Below, piece by piece: positions 1 to 8,410 of a DNA stretch of 38,012 bases. A program made the translations under genes and the position numbers. Positions within the stretch are counted from its first letter, which is position 1. Every line of letters begins with the position of its first letter. Source of the stretch: Rhodospirillaceae bacterium (GTDB taxonomy: Bacteria; Pseudomonadota; Alphaproteobacteria; Rhodospirillales; UBA2165); contig PBNV01000033.1 of assembly GCA_002723345.1 (NCBI GenBank), forward strand, positions 1-38,012, given 5' to 3'. Below the pieces are notes generated by a model. The model ran no database searches, was not told the DNA's origin, and saw only the letters and a list, made by a program, of their open reading frames with translations.

Positions 1-2
1 AT

Positions 3-143
3 TATTATTTCAAAATGAAAAACAATAGATATCTTTTTATTTTTTTATATTTATGGATAATAATTTTTTCTGTAGGTTTTTTTTATCAATACATGTCTAT
101 AATAAGTAGCATCCTCTCTTCATTTATTCCTGGGACGCATTGA
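3..143 (+). CDS. 3' end of an unidentified membrane protein gene (or a 42-residue small membrane protein)
   Basis: An open frame enters from the left window edge and ends with TGA at 141-143. The stop overlaps the ATG of the next gene as TGATG, an arrangement typical of translational coupling. The first ATG in the window is at 15 and would give 42 residues; the codons before it are also open, so the piece may be the C-terminus of a longer protein. The visible residues form one very hydrophobic Phe/Ile/Leu-rich segment of about 20 residues followed by a short polar tail, so it should sit in the membrane. The coupling to a membrane glycosyltransferase suggests a role in the same surface-glycan pathway. 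Family not recognised. The DNA is strongly AT-rich, like the next gene. Confidence 0.5.
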   Translation, partial: YYFKMKNNRYLFIFLYLWIIIFSVGFFYQYMSIISSILSSFIPGTH

Positions 144-2071
144 TGGTGATCTACCAAATCATCACGTCACTCCTAGTCGCTATTTCCTGCATTGGCTATG
201 GCGCTTCTTTACTGCGGCTACTGAGGGTCCGAGTCGGCCTAAATTTTATCGGCAGATTAACACTTTTTTTTGCGGTCGGTATGGGTTTTTCTGGTTGGCT
301 CTTATTTTTTTTAGGGGTAGCTGGTGCGTTAAATTCTGCAGGATTTACAATTATCCTAGTTACGGGTCTTCTTGGTGTGCTCATGTTTTGGCGGGACTTT
401 AATCCCAGCTTTACGCGTACCGGACTACTTGGCTGTTCGATTTTGCTGCTTACAGGTTTGATTATCTTAATGGATATTTTTGAGGCGCTGGCCCCCGCGG
501 GTGAAGCCGATACCTTGGCTTATCACTACGCGTTAATAAAAGAATTTATTGACGCAGGACAAGTGACATTCGAGCCCAGGGCAATCGATGGAGCTGCGCC
601 CTTATTAATTCAAATGACTTACTTGACCCCATATTTCTTGGGCGGCGAAACCTCTCTAAATTCTTGGAATTTGATATGCGGTATAGCAGCTGGGGGCTTG
701 TTTTATTCAATATTAAGGCAGCATTTGTCTAAAAATTGGGCCTTAGTAGTTGTAATGCTTTTTCTTACAACGCCCGCCGTTATTTATGTCTCGGGATCAG
801 GTCAAGTAGAAGTTAAAAACTCTCTGTTTGTAATGTTAGCCGCATTTGCAATAGAGAGGTCTCGCTCAACCAATAACCTGGGTTACATCGCGTTGGCCGG
901 TATGGCGGCAGGGTATTTTGTGGGAGGAAAATATTTAGGCCTCATATTCGCGGCTACGTGTGGTTTGGTTATTTTATTCCAGAGCGATGGTATAAAACGT
1001 GCGGCGTTATTTGCTTTTTTTGCATTTTTAACGGGTTTTCAGTGGTATTTGTGGAATTGGCTCCATACAGGTGATCCACTGTTTCCAGTTTTATATGATT
1101 ATATCGGTGATAAGAGCTTGCAAATTTGGAGCGATGCTCACCAGCGTAACTTATGGACTTACCTGAAAGGTGAGACCGGCGTAGCAGTAAATCTCGCTAA
1201 TTTTTTTGCTTACCCCGTTTTAGCTACTTTTAGTACGGAGCCCGCATTTGGCTCCTTACGCGCCGGATTTGGGCCCTTCTATCTCTTTGTACTCCCTCTC
1301 TCCCTTCTCGGACTTTGGCTACATAGGCGTTCAATTTTTCAAAGTAAGCTTTTTACATATGCGGTCATAACGCTAATTTTTTACTTTCTTTGGTTTTTCA
1401 GTGGTCAATCCCAACGAGTGCGACACCTTTTGCCCATTCTCCCGTTATTACTTATTTGTCTCTCAGTTTCTGCCTTAAGGTTTTCACAACATGTTGGGAG
1501 TTTTAGGCCACTTGTGTTTGCAATTTTAATCGCTCTATCGTTTCAATTTTCAGTTCAAACACTTTTCACATTTAAATTCATTCAGTACGCTTTTAGCAAT
1601 GAGACCCGAGACGAATTTCTAAATAGAACAGTATCCTGGTATGAGCCTGTTATGTGGATCAATAAAAATCTTAGTTCTAACAATAAGGTTCTGCATAGTA
1701 TTCGTTGGCACAATTATCTTTTAAACGTCCCCTACTATTGGTCTCACTGGGACACGCAATCATTGGTAAACCTGCTACCAAACCAGACGGACACCCGCAG
1801 GTTTTTGAGAGAAATTCAGAACCTTCGAGTAACCCACGTCCTTCAATTTCCCGTACTGATGGATAAAGTTGGCTCAAAAGCGAGAGATGACTCTAATAAA
1901 TTTAATTACCATATCCGAGTGCTAGCAGAGGAAAAATGCCTTTTACTTGTTAAAGCCTTCAATGTACGCCGTTTTGGGTCTCGTACTCTATCTAGTAGCA
2001 CTGCAAGCCACAGCAGAACCAATCTCTACCGTCTCAGTAATACTGGTTGTATAAAATTAAGTACTGGGTAA
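143..2071 (+). CDS. Multi-membrane glycosyltransferase, GT-C fold (GT39/ArnT-like)
   Basis: A 642-residue protein with about a dozen hydrophobic segments spread over the first 480 residues and a soluble C-terminal part. The first periplasmic loop carries an acidic Asp-Thr-Leu-Ala-Tyr-His-Tyr motif (about residues 121-129) followed by a loop rich in Pro and acidic residues. This is where GT-C enzymes place the catalytic Asp that works with a polyprenyl-phosphate sugar donor. I infer transfer of a sugar from a lipid-linked donor onto a glycan or lipid on the periplasmic face. ATG at 143 is preferred over an in-frame TTG at 140 because it overlaps the upstream stop. The gene is clearly more AT-rich than those after 2533, which suggests separate acquisition. 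The exact substrate cannot be read from sequence. Confidence 0.7.
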   Translation: MVIYQIITSLLVAISCIGYGASLLRLLRVRVGLNFIGRLTLFFAVGMGFSGWLLFFLGVAGALNSAGFTIILVTGLLGVLMFWRDFNPSFTRTGLLGCSILLLTGLIILMDIFEALAPAGEADTLAYHYALIKEFIDAGQVTFEPRAIDGAAPLLIQMTYLTPYFLGGETSLNSWNLICGIAAGGLFYSILRQHLSKNWALVVVMLFLTTPAVIYVSGSGQVEVKNSLFVMLAAFAIERSRSTNNLGYIALAGMAAGYFVGGKYLGLIFAATCGLVILFQSDGIKRAALFAFFAFLTGFQWYLWNWLHTGDPLFPVLYDYIGDKSLQIWSDAHQRNLWTYLKGETGVAVNLANFFAYPVLATFSTEPAFGSLRAGFGPFYLFVLPLSLLGLWLHRRSIFQSKLFTYAVITLIFYFLWFFSGQSQRVRHLLPILPLLLICLSVSALRFSQHVGSFRPLVFAILIALSFQFSVQTLFTFKFIQYAFSNETRDEFLNRTVSWYEPVMWINKNLSSNNKVLHSIRWHNYLLNVPYYWSHWDTQSLVNLLPNQTDTRRFLREIQNLRVTHVLQFPVLMDKVGSKARDDSNKFNYHIRVLAEEKCLLLVKAFNVRRFGSRTLSSSTASHSRTNLYRLSNTGCIKLSTG

Positions 2072-2532
2072 TTATGAATTCATAACAATTGTAAACAAAA
2101 ACACCTAATTTGATTAAAATATGAAAAAATTAACCTGAAAACCCGGATTTATATAAAAAATATCTCTTTATACTAGAAAAAATATCTTTCGATCACCCAT
2201 CTTGTAATTCTTCACCCTTGGAAAGCGTACCTGCATTCATTTCTCTCGAGTAAATTTACTGCCTTATCGTAAAAATGTGGTATCTCAAATGTTTGGCGTT
2301 GGGGTAACAAAAGGTGCGTCAATGGTATTTTAAGGTAATACGATTTTCTTTTTTATGACTACGAAATTTAAATCACGAATTTAACCCTACTATGATACAG
2401 CTTTACTATCGGGGCGGTATTCTAGTGACGAGAATTTTTGGGCGTTATGTTGGTTCTTCGCTTGGGGACAATCTTTCATTTGTCGCTGAAAATAGAAAGT
2501 TATAAATTCAATACACATTATAAGTTGTTTAT
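2072..2532. other. AT-rich intergenic stretch, no gene seen
   Basis: This 461-base gap separates the membrane glycosyltransferase from the GT2 gene. It starts with a perfect 14-base palindrome, TTATGAATTCATAA, at 2072-2085 directly after the stop codon. No open frame with a ribosome binding site was found. A promoter for the downstream + strand block (2533 onward) probably lies here, but no clear -35/-10 pair stands out. The gap and its composition mark a break between two parts of the polysaccharide locus. Confidence 0.6.
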
Positions 2533-3237
2533 ATGTTCATGACTTTAATCAGTATTATTATTCCGACATTCAACGAGTCTGAGACTATTTTACAAATTCT
2601 GCAAAAAGTGAATGCTCAGAATATCGACAATATAGATTTTGAAATTATTGTGGTGGACGATGGTTCCAAAGACAATTCAATAGAATTGCTAGAGGCCAAT
2701 CCGGGCTTATATACTCATTTGTTAGCTCTCGATGTGAATGGCGGGAAAGGTGCAGCTGTCATTTCCGGACTGCGCAAAGCCACCGGCGACTATGTGTTGT
2801 TTCAAGATGCCGATTTGGAATATGACCCTAAAGATTATAAAAAGCTGATAGAGCCAATAATCCAGCTTGATGCAGACATAGTAATGGGTAGCAGGCTCGT
2901 CGCTGCACCCATAACGCGCGTATCTTACTTTTGGCACCGGGTGGGAAATAGGACCATTACGCTAATTTTCAACATTCTTAATAATACGACTTTTACAGAC
3001 GTCTATTCTTGTTATCTCCTTTACCGACGAGTTTTGGTGAATGTTGACGATCTCCGCACGCGGGGATGGGAACAACATGCCGAGATCCTTACCAAATCCG
3101 TTAAGGCCGGTCGGAAATTTTATGAGGTTCCTATCAATTATTTTGGAAGATCCTACGAAGAAGGTAAAAAAATTAGAGCTCACCACATTGTTTCAGTGAT
3201 TTGGACAATGTTTTTCGTGCGCTTTTTTCATTCATAA
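2533..3237 (+). CDS. Glycosyltransferase family 2, dolichyl-phosphate-mannose-synthase-like
   Basis: This 234-residue cytosolic protein has the GT-A nucleotide-sugar fold of family 2. The N-terminus has the hydrophobic strand with IPTFNES (about residues 9-15). Next come VVDDGSKD for nucleotide binding (about residues 40-47), a GGKGAAV loop, and QDADLEYDP, which contains the metal-binding DxD. There is no C-terminal membrane anchor, so it resembles the short DPM1-like or UDP-glucose:polyprenyl-phosphate type rather than membrane-anchored GtrB. A likely role is to make a polyprenyl-phosphate sugar donor, perhaps for the GT-C enzyme encoded upstream; that link is inferred. An alternative ATG lies two codons downstream at 2539. 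The cupin gene starts 20 bases after its stop. Confidence 0.85.
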   Translation: MFMTLISIIIPTFNESETILQILQKVNAQNIDNIDFEIIVVDDGSKDNSIELLEANPGLYTHLLALDVNGGKGAAVISGLRKATGDYVLFQDADLEYDPKDYKKLIEPIIQLDADIVMGSRLVAAPITRVSYFWHRVGNRTITLIFNILNNTTFTDVYSCYLLYRRVLVNVDDLRTRGWEQHAEILTKSVKAGRKFYEVPINYFGRSYEEGKKIRAHHIVSVIWTMFFVRFFHS

Positions 3238-3257
3238 AAGTTGAGAGACGGCAACAA

Positions 3258-3731
3258 ATGTCGAACGAAACACTTACACCTGTAACTAGTGAAGAGCGCG
3301 CCACCTGGCCAGACCATGGTTTGGTTAAGTTGGAAAAACCTTTCGTGGATTCAAGGGGTGAAATCCAGCCGTTAGTTGACCTCATGATGCGAAGTGCGGT
3401 TCTAATCGAGTCTAAGGCGGGGTCGTTGCGCGCCAACCACTATCATAGAACAGATTGGCACTACTGCTACGTCGTTTCGGGAGAAATTGAATACCTGCAC
3501 CGTATAACAGGCTCCGATGATCCGCCACAAATTATTCACGTTAAAAAGGGTGAAATGGTCTTCACTCCGCCGATGGTAGACCATGGTATGAAGTTCCCCG
3601 TTGATACAGTCTTCCTGGCTCTTTCCCGCAATCCGCGTGACCAAGAATCTTATGAAGCCGACGTGGTCCGGGTCGAGTTCGTTGCCACTGAGGGTCTGAA
3701 CACCTGGACCCCTGGCGACGACGACACGTGA
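3258..3731 (+). CDS. Cupin-domain protein, probable sugar-nucleotide epimerase/isomerase-like
   Basis: A single-domain cupin of 157 residues. Motif 1 is visible as NHYHRTDWHY...SGE, with its His pair, and motif 2 as GEMVFTPPMVDHGM, with the closing His; together these can bind a metal or form a sugar pocket. Small cupins of this kind in O-antigen loci act as 3,5-epimerases, 3,4-ketoisomerases or related sugar-modifying enzymes. I cannot choose among these. The ATG at 3258 is chosen over a possible start at 3201 because 3201 lies inside the GT2 gene and 3258 is preceded by GAGAGACGG. The stop overlaps the GTG start of the C-methyltransferase by four bases, so the two are probably co-translated and act on the same sugar. 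Confidence 0.7.
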   Translation: MSNETLTPVTSEERATWPDHGLVKLEKPFVDSRGEIQPLVDLMMRSAVLIESKAGSLRANHYHRTDWHYCYVVSGEIEYLHRITGSDDPPQIIHVKKGEMVFTPPMVDHGMKFPVDTVFLALSRNPRDQESYEADVVRVEFVATEGLNTWTPGDDDT

Positions 3732-4975
3732 GCCAGTACCTCTGCCACCGTCGGGCCACCTGCCGGCTTTGCAAATCATCAGAGCTTATCAGTGTTGTTC
3801 AACTGACGCCGACGCCGCCCGCCAATGCCTTTGTCGGCGAGTTGAGCACGAACCAAACACAGCCGGTATTTCCGCTGGAACTATTCTTCTGTGAAACGTG
3901 CCACCATGTCCAGTTGCTTGATGTGGTCAATCCCGAGTACCTGTTCCGCGATTATGTTTATGTATCGGGAACGTCGCCCAGCTTCATAAGACATTTTGAG
4001 GAATATGCTGTAAGTATTATCAAGTGTTTTCAGCCTAAGCCGAGAGCGCTGGTGGTTGATATAGGTTCCAACGACGGCACTTTGCTCACGTTTTTCCAAG
4101 GACGGGGCCAGACTGTTCTCGGTATTGATCCGGCGATCTCTATCGCAAAGGCTGCAAGCGATGCCGGTATCGAAACTTGGCCTGAATTCTTCGATACCAG
4201 AACCGCAAAACGGATTTTAGCGGAAAAAAGACGCGCGGCGGTCGTTAGCGCTAACAACGTGTTTGCCCATGCGGATGACTTGGCGGGAATGGTCGATAAT
4301 ATCCGGGCCATTCTGGCACCCGATGGGGTCTTTGTTTTCGAGGTCTCTTATTTGGGCGACGTTTATGAACAAATCCTGTTCGATACCATTTATCACGAGC
4401 ATGTGGCTTATCATTCTGTCGGCCCACTTCAAAAATTTTTCTCTGCACATGGATTGGACCTGTTTAAAGTATCTCGTGTCGCGAGCCACGGTGGCAGTAT
4501 AAGAGGTATGGTTCAGATTACTGGTGGTCCCTGGAGATCCGACGGGTCGGTAGAAGGCTTGATCGCACACGAACGGGCGCTGAAAATTGATAGGGCCGAA
4601 ACTTGGAGTAACTATGGCGAAAAAATTGCCTCTGTTGGCGAACGGCTTGGCAGACTGTTATCGGAAATCAAGAATGAAGGAAAATCGGTTGCCGGTTTCG
4701 GGGCGCCTGCCAAGGCAACCACGTTGATGTATCATTTCGGTCTTAGCCACGATATCATTGACTTCATTGCGGATGATTCCCGTTTGAAGCAAGGTCTTTA
4801 TTCGCCGGGGCTTCACATACCTGTTGTCTCGGCAGGCGAAATATATCAACGAGAGCCTGACTACCTGATAATCCTTGCTTGGAATTTTGCTAGGCCGATC
4901 ATGGATAATCATAAAAAATTCCAGGAGGGTGGCGGCAAATTCATCGTACCCCTGCCGCAAGTGGAGATTTACTAG
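3728..4975 (+). CDS. SAM-dependent sugar C-methyltransferase with N-terminal zinc-binding domain
   Basis: This 415-residue protein has the three-part layout of NDP-hexose C-3-methyltransferases (TylC3/TcaB9 type). The N-terminal zinc module has cysteines at about 12, 15, 55 and 58. The central SAM-binding Rossmann domain carries VVDIGSNDGTLL (about 109-120). The active-site motif YHEHVAYHS (about 222-230) supplies the His/Glu pair of the family. The C-terminal domain begins near GFGAPAKATTL and binds the sugar nucleotide. The expected reaction adds a methyl group at carbon 3 of a 4-keto-deoxy sugar nucleotide, giving a branched sugar. The start is GTG, overlapping the cupin stop; the dehydratase/decarboxylase-like gene begins two bases after its stop. 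The exact sugar is unknown. Confidence 0.85.
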   Translation: MSQYLCHRRATCRLCKSSELISVVQLTPTPPANAFVGELSTNQTQPVFPLELFFCETCHHVQLLDVVNPEYLFRDYVYVSGTSPSFIRHFEEYAVSIIKCFQPKPRALVVDIGSNDGTLLTFFQGRGQTVLGIDPAISIAKAASDAGIETWPEFFDTRTAKRILAEKRRAAVVSANNVFAHADDLAGMVDNIRAILAPDGVFVFEVSYLGDVYEQILFDTIYHEHVAYHSVGPLQKFFSAHGLDLFKVSRVASHGGSIRGMVQITGGPWRSDGSVEGLIAHERALKIDRAETWSNYGEKIASVGERLGRLLSEIKNEGKSVAGFGAPAKATTLMYHFGLSHDIIDFIADDSRLKQGLYSPGLHIPVVSAGEIYQREPDYLIILAWNFARPIMDNHKKFQEGGGKFIVPLPQVEIY

Positions 4976-4977
4976 TC

Positions 4978-6039
4978 GTGTCTGACTTCTTTCTTGATAC
5001 TGATATACATGAGATCGTCGAGCGCATAAAAGGCCCGGCTCAGGATTTTGCTGGTAAGACGGTATTGCTTACAGGCGGACGTGGTTTTCTTGGCCGCTAT
5101 TTCATGGAGGTGTTTGCCCGCCTTAACGAGAAGATTCTCGACGAGCCAGTGAATTTGGTTGCTCTCGATAATCTTATCACCGCTGGCAAGCAAGGTTCCG
5201 CAATTCCCCAATATGCGCATACGACTTTCGTCGAGCATGATGTAATTAAACCTTTCACCTTTGACGCTTCCTGGGATTACGTAATCCATGCCGCTGGTAT
5301 CGCTAGCCCTTTTTATTACCGTGCCTATCCCCTTCAGACCCTAGAAGTCGCGATCACCGGCACCCGCAACATGCTGGAGCTCGCCGAAGATGCCGATGCG
5401 CGCTTTTCCTTTTTCTCGTCTAGTGAAATCTACGGTGATCCGGATCCCAAACATGTGCCGATGGCGGAGAGTTATCGGGGCAATGTCTCGATGCAGGGAC
5501 CAAGGGCATGTTATGACGAGAGCAAGCGGGTGGGTGAAACTCTTTGCTATATTTTCCACACTCAAGAAGGCACAGAGACTAACACGATTCGCCCGTTCAA
5601 CGTGTTTGGTCCCGGCATGCAGGAGACCGATTACCGGGTTTTGCCGAACTTTGCCAACCGCATCAAGGGTCGGTTGCCCCTCAATATCTACGGCGCCGGT
5701 ACTCAGACCCGCACGTTCTGTTACATCACAGATGCTATGGTTGGATTTCTCTTGGTCATTCTTAAAGGAGTGCCTGGAGAGGCTTATAATATCGGGAATC
5801 CAACACCTGAGATCTCGATGGTCGAGCTAGTTGAAAAGATCCAAGAATTTACCTCTGCTCCGATTGACTATAACCTGATCGAGTATCCCGATAGCTATCC
5901 AGCGGACGAGCCTATGCGTCGAAGCCCTGATATCAGGAAGGCCCGTTTACAGCTAGATTTCAAGCCCGAGGTCGATTTGGAAGACGGATTGAGGCGGTTC
6001 TTTGGATGGTCCGACAGGGTTTATACAGGACAACAATAA
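4978..6039 (+). CDS. NAD-dependent epimerase/dehydratase, UDP-glucuronate decarboxylase-like
   Basis: An extended short-chain dehydrogenase of 353 residues. The NAD-binding GGRGFLG is at about 33-39, the SSSEIYGDP segment at about 147-155, and the catalytic Tyr-x-x-x-Lys in GPRACYDESKR (Y179, K183). That last block, plus the later FNVFGP and GAGTQTRTFCYITD stretches, closely follows UDP-glucuronate decarboxylases, which make UDP-xylose via a 4-keto intermediate. The N-terminal half is more divergent, so it may act on another NDP-sugar acid or be a dehydratase. Start codon GTG, two bases after the C-methyltransferase. Its 4-keto product or intermediate would be a reasonable substrate for that methyltransferase; this pairing is inferred from position. 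Confidence 0.8.
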   Translation: MSDFFLDTDIHEIVERIKGPAQDFAGKTVLLTGGRGFLGRYFMEVFARLNEKILDEPVNLVALDNLITAGKQGSAIPQYAHTTFVEHDVIKPFTFDASWDYVIHAAGIASPFYYRAYPLQTLEVAITGTRNMLELAEDADARFSFFSSSEIYGDPDPKHVPMAESYRGNVSMQGPRACYDESKRVGETLCYIFHTQEGTETNTIRPFNVFGPGMQETDYRVLPNFANRIKGRLPLNIYGAGTQTRTFCYITDAMVGFLLVILKGVPGEAYNIGNPTPEISMVELVEKIQEFTSAPIDYNLIEYPDSYPADEPMRRSPDIRKARLQLDFKPEVDLEDGLRRFFGWSDRVYTGQQ

Positions 6040-6173
6040 GGGCAGATTGGTACGCCGGATAAACGAGCCGATGTCGCAATCCCGGTTGGAATAATAGTGT
6101 CCGTGTATAGTAGAATTAATTAGCTAAGACCTCCGTACTTTCACAAAAGTTGAAGCTGGTTTATACAGCTTGC

Positions 6174-7175
6174 ATGGGATTTCTTGTTTTAACTGCTGTC
6201 TTCCTTGGGGTCGCCTTGGTCACAGTTCTCGTCACGTGGGGGATCATCGGGCTTCTTAGAAGGTGGAGGATACTAGATCTGCCCAATAAGCGTTCGAGTC
6301 ATGATATTCCGACCCCCCGGGGGGGCGGTTTGGCAGTTATACCTGTGGTGCTTGTTTGTTGGGTTGCCCTTTCTCTACTGCCTATAACCGAATCTGACAA
6401 TATTTTGACCCTAAGCGTTGCTGGCGGTGCGCTGGTCCTAGCCTTTGTTTCCTGGATTGATGATCTCAAGGGTGTGTCGTCAGTTATTCGTCTGATTATC
6501 CAATATCTGGTTGTTATTGTTATTTTGGCTCTGCCCTCTAACTCCCAGCTGACGTTCCAGGGCTTGGCACCCTTTTGGCTGGACAAAATCCTCACAGCGG
6601 TCATTTGGGTTTGGTTCATCAATCTATTTAATTTTATGGATGGCATCGATGGTATTGCCAGCGTGGAGACACTGAGTATCGGTATAGGGATAACACTCCT
6701 AGCTGAAACAGTTGAGTGGCACTCACTCGGCCAATATCAGGCACTTGTGCTCGCCGGCGCTGCTGTTGGTTTTCTCTGGTGGAACTGGTCTCCGGCTAAA
6801 GTGTTCTTTGGCGATGTGGGCAGTGTTCCGTTAGGCTTTTTGCTCGGGTGGCTCCTTTTAAACTTAGCAGGTCACGGATTTTGGGTGCCTGCTATTATAC
6901 TACCTCTTTACTATCTGGTTGATGCCAGTTTAACGTTGTTTGAGCGTTTGGCCCGAGGCGAAAAGATTTGGGAGGCCCATCGGAGTCATTACTATCAGCA
7001 GGCGGTGCAAAAAGGTCTGAGCCATGCACATGTGTCGCGATCAATTTTGACTGGCAATGTTGCTCTCGTCGGTCTTTCCATAACATCCATCCATGCGCCC
7101 GTTACCGGATTGATTGGCGCGGCAGCAGTGGTATTTGTGATGCTTTTATATTTCAAGCATAAGCCAAACCGGTAA
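6174..7175 (+). CDS. Polyprenyl-phosphate sugar-1-phosphate transferase (MraY/WecA/WbpL family)
   Basis: An integral membrane protein of 333 residues with about ten helices. It should start a glycan by moving a sugar-1-phosphate from a UDP-sugar to undecaprenyl phosphate at the inner membrane. Family signatures are visible: SHDIPTPRGGG near the N-terminus, the Asp-Asp of WIDDLKG, NFMDGIDGIA, FFGDVGSVPLGF, and the cytoplasmic HRSHYYQQA loop of the WecA/WbpL branch. ATG at 6174 is chosen; an in-frame TTG at 6150 would add eight residues. With the WbpM-type dehydratase and the epimerase downstream, the primer is probably an N-acetyl-6-deoxyhexosamine such as QuiNAc or FucNAc. That choice is inferred from the Pseudomonas wbpV-wbpL-wbpM grouping. 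Confidence 0.87.
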   Translation: MGFLVLTAVFLGVALVTVLVTWGIIGLLRRWRILDLPNKRSSHDIPTPRGGGLAVIPVVLVCWVALSLLPITESDNILTLSVAGGALVLAFVSWIDDLKGVSSVIRLIIQYLVVIVILALPSNSQLTFQGLAPFWLDKILTAVIWVWFINLFNFMDGIDGIASVETLSIGIGITLLAETVEWHSLGQYQALVLAGAAVGFLWWNWSPAKVFFGDVGSVPLGFLLGWLLLNLAGHGFWVPAIILPLYYLVDASLTLFERLARGEKIWEAHRSHYYQQAVQKGLSHAHVSRSILTGNVALVGLSITSIHAPVTGLIGAAAVVFVMLLYFKHKPNR

Positions 7176-7186
7176 CGTTAAGCTTC

Positions 7187-8410
7187 ATGGACATTCTTTT
7201 TTTCTCTGAAAACTTCCCGCCGGAGACCAACGCGGCAGCCACGCGGGTCTATGAGAGGGCTGTTTATTGGGCCAGATGGGGACATAATGTTACCGTCATC
7301 ACCTGCGCACCAAACTTCCCCCATGGTAAGCTTCTCGACGGATATGCGAACGCCTGGTACCAGACTGAAATCATGAGCGGGATAAAGGTTGTTCGGGTGA
7401 AAACCTATATTGCAGCTAATCAGGGTGTTATCAGACGTTCGCTTGATTTTATCAGTTTTCTGATTACTGGCAGCGTTGCAGGTCTTTTGCAACCGAGGCC
7501 GGAGATTATAGCCGGTACGTCCCCGCAATTTTTTGCTGTCGTAGCCACTTGGTTGGTCGCAGGATTAAAAAGGACGCGATTTGTTTTTGAGTTGGGAGAT
7601 CTATGGCCGTACTCCCTCTCAGCAGTTGGGGTGTTGAAAAAAGGTTTTTTACTGACTCTTTTCGAAAAGTTTGAATTGTTTCTCTATCGTCGGTCTGTCG
7701 CCGTTGCAGCCTTAAGCCCCGCATTTAAAACTAACTTGGTGGATCGTGGTATTCCAGCGAACAAAATTCATGTGGTTCTGAATGGCGTTGACTTGGATAG
7801 GTATGAGCCCAGAGAACGAAACCAAATATTAGCACGCAAGTGGAGGCTGACAGAAAAATTCGTCGTGGGATATGTTGGAACTCACGGTATGGCGCACGGT
7901 CTGGTTAATGTCCTCGACGCGGCGGATCTGCTGGCTGACCGTTCGGATATAGTCTTTCTCTTTGTTGGAGCTGGAGCGGAACGGAGAGAGTTGGCTGCCG
8001 AGTCACTGCGACGTTGCCAAAAAAATGTTGTATTTATTCCGGCTCAGCCAAAAGAGAGAATGCCTGATATTTGGAGCCTGTGCGACGTCGCCCTTGTGCA
8101 TTTGAGTGACTCACGGGCTTTCGCTGATGTGCTTCCGTCAAAGATATTCGAAGCAATGGCCATGGGACTTCCCCTGCTTCTGGTGTCACCCGAGGGGGAG
8201 GCCAGTCAACTTATACAAAAGCACAAAGCCGGTCTTTGGACTCCTTCCGGTACACCGGGATCTCTAGCGGATAGTGTGAGAAATTTGTCGGGAGACAAGG
8301 GAAAATGTGACGCTCTGGCAAAGTCGTCCTTGGCGGCTGCGCCGAAATATTCCCGGGAAATTCAAGCGCGGAAAATGTTGGATGTATTCCGCTGGGGTTT
8401 GCAACGATGA
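7187..8410 (+). CDS. Glycosyltransferase family 4 (WbuB-like)
   Basis: This 407-residue GT-B enzyme has an N-terminal acceptor domain opening with ILFFSENFPPETNAAATR, in which the Pro-rich loop is typical of WbuB-like transferases. The C-terminal donor domain contains GYVGTHGMAHG, a PAQPKERMPDIW stretch and a Pro-Ser-Lys-x-Phe-Glu-x-Met-Ala loop, where the Glu contacts the sugar nucleotide. It most likely adds the second residue to the lipid-linked sugar made by the priming transferase, whose stop is 11 bases upstream. The protein is cytosolic or membrane-associated. Its stop overlaps the ATG of the HAD phosphatase (ATGA), so translation is probably coupled. Donor and linkage cannot be told from sequence. 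Confidence 0.87.
   Translation: MDILFFSENFPPETNAAATRVYERAVYWARWGHNVTVITCAPNFPHGKLLDGYANAWYQTEIMSGIKVVRVKTYIAANQGVIRRSLDFISFLITGSVAGLLQPRPEIIAGTSPQFFAVVATWLVAGLKRTRFVFELGDLWPYSLSAVGVLKKGFLLTLFEKFELFLYRRSVAVAALSPAFKTNLVDRGIPANKIHVVLNGVDLDRYEPRERNQILARKWRLTEKFVVGYVGTHGMAHGLVNVLDAADLLADRSDIVFLFVGAGAERRELAAESLRRCQKNVVFIPAQPKERMPDIWSLCDVALVHLSDSRAFADVLPSKIFEAMAMGLPLLLVSPEGEASQLIQKHKAGLWTPSGTPGSLADSVRNLSGDKGKCDALAKSSLAAAPKYSREIQARKMLDVFRWGLQR

Noticed and set aside
2222..2338. Remnant of a flippase-like N-terminus on the + strand
   Set aside because: The short frame ending at about 2328 looks faintly like a flippase start but has no continuation in any frame; too weak to report.
3402..3779. A 125-codon minus-strand frame opposite the cupin gene
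   Set aside because: It lies antisense to a gene with clear cupin motifs and has no recognisable product.
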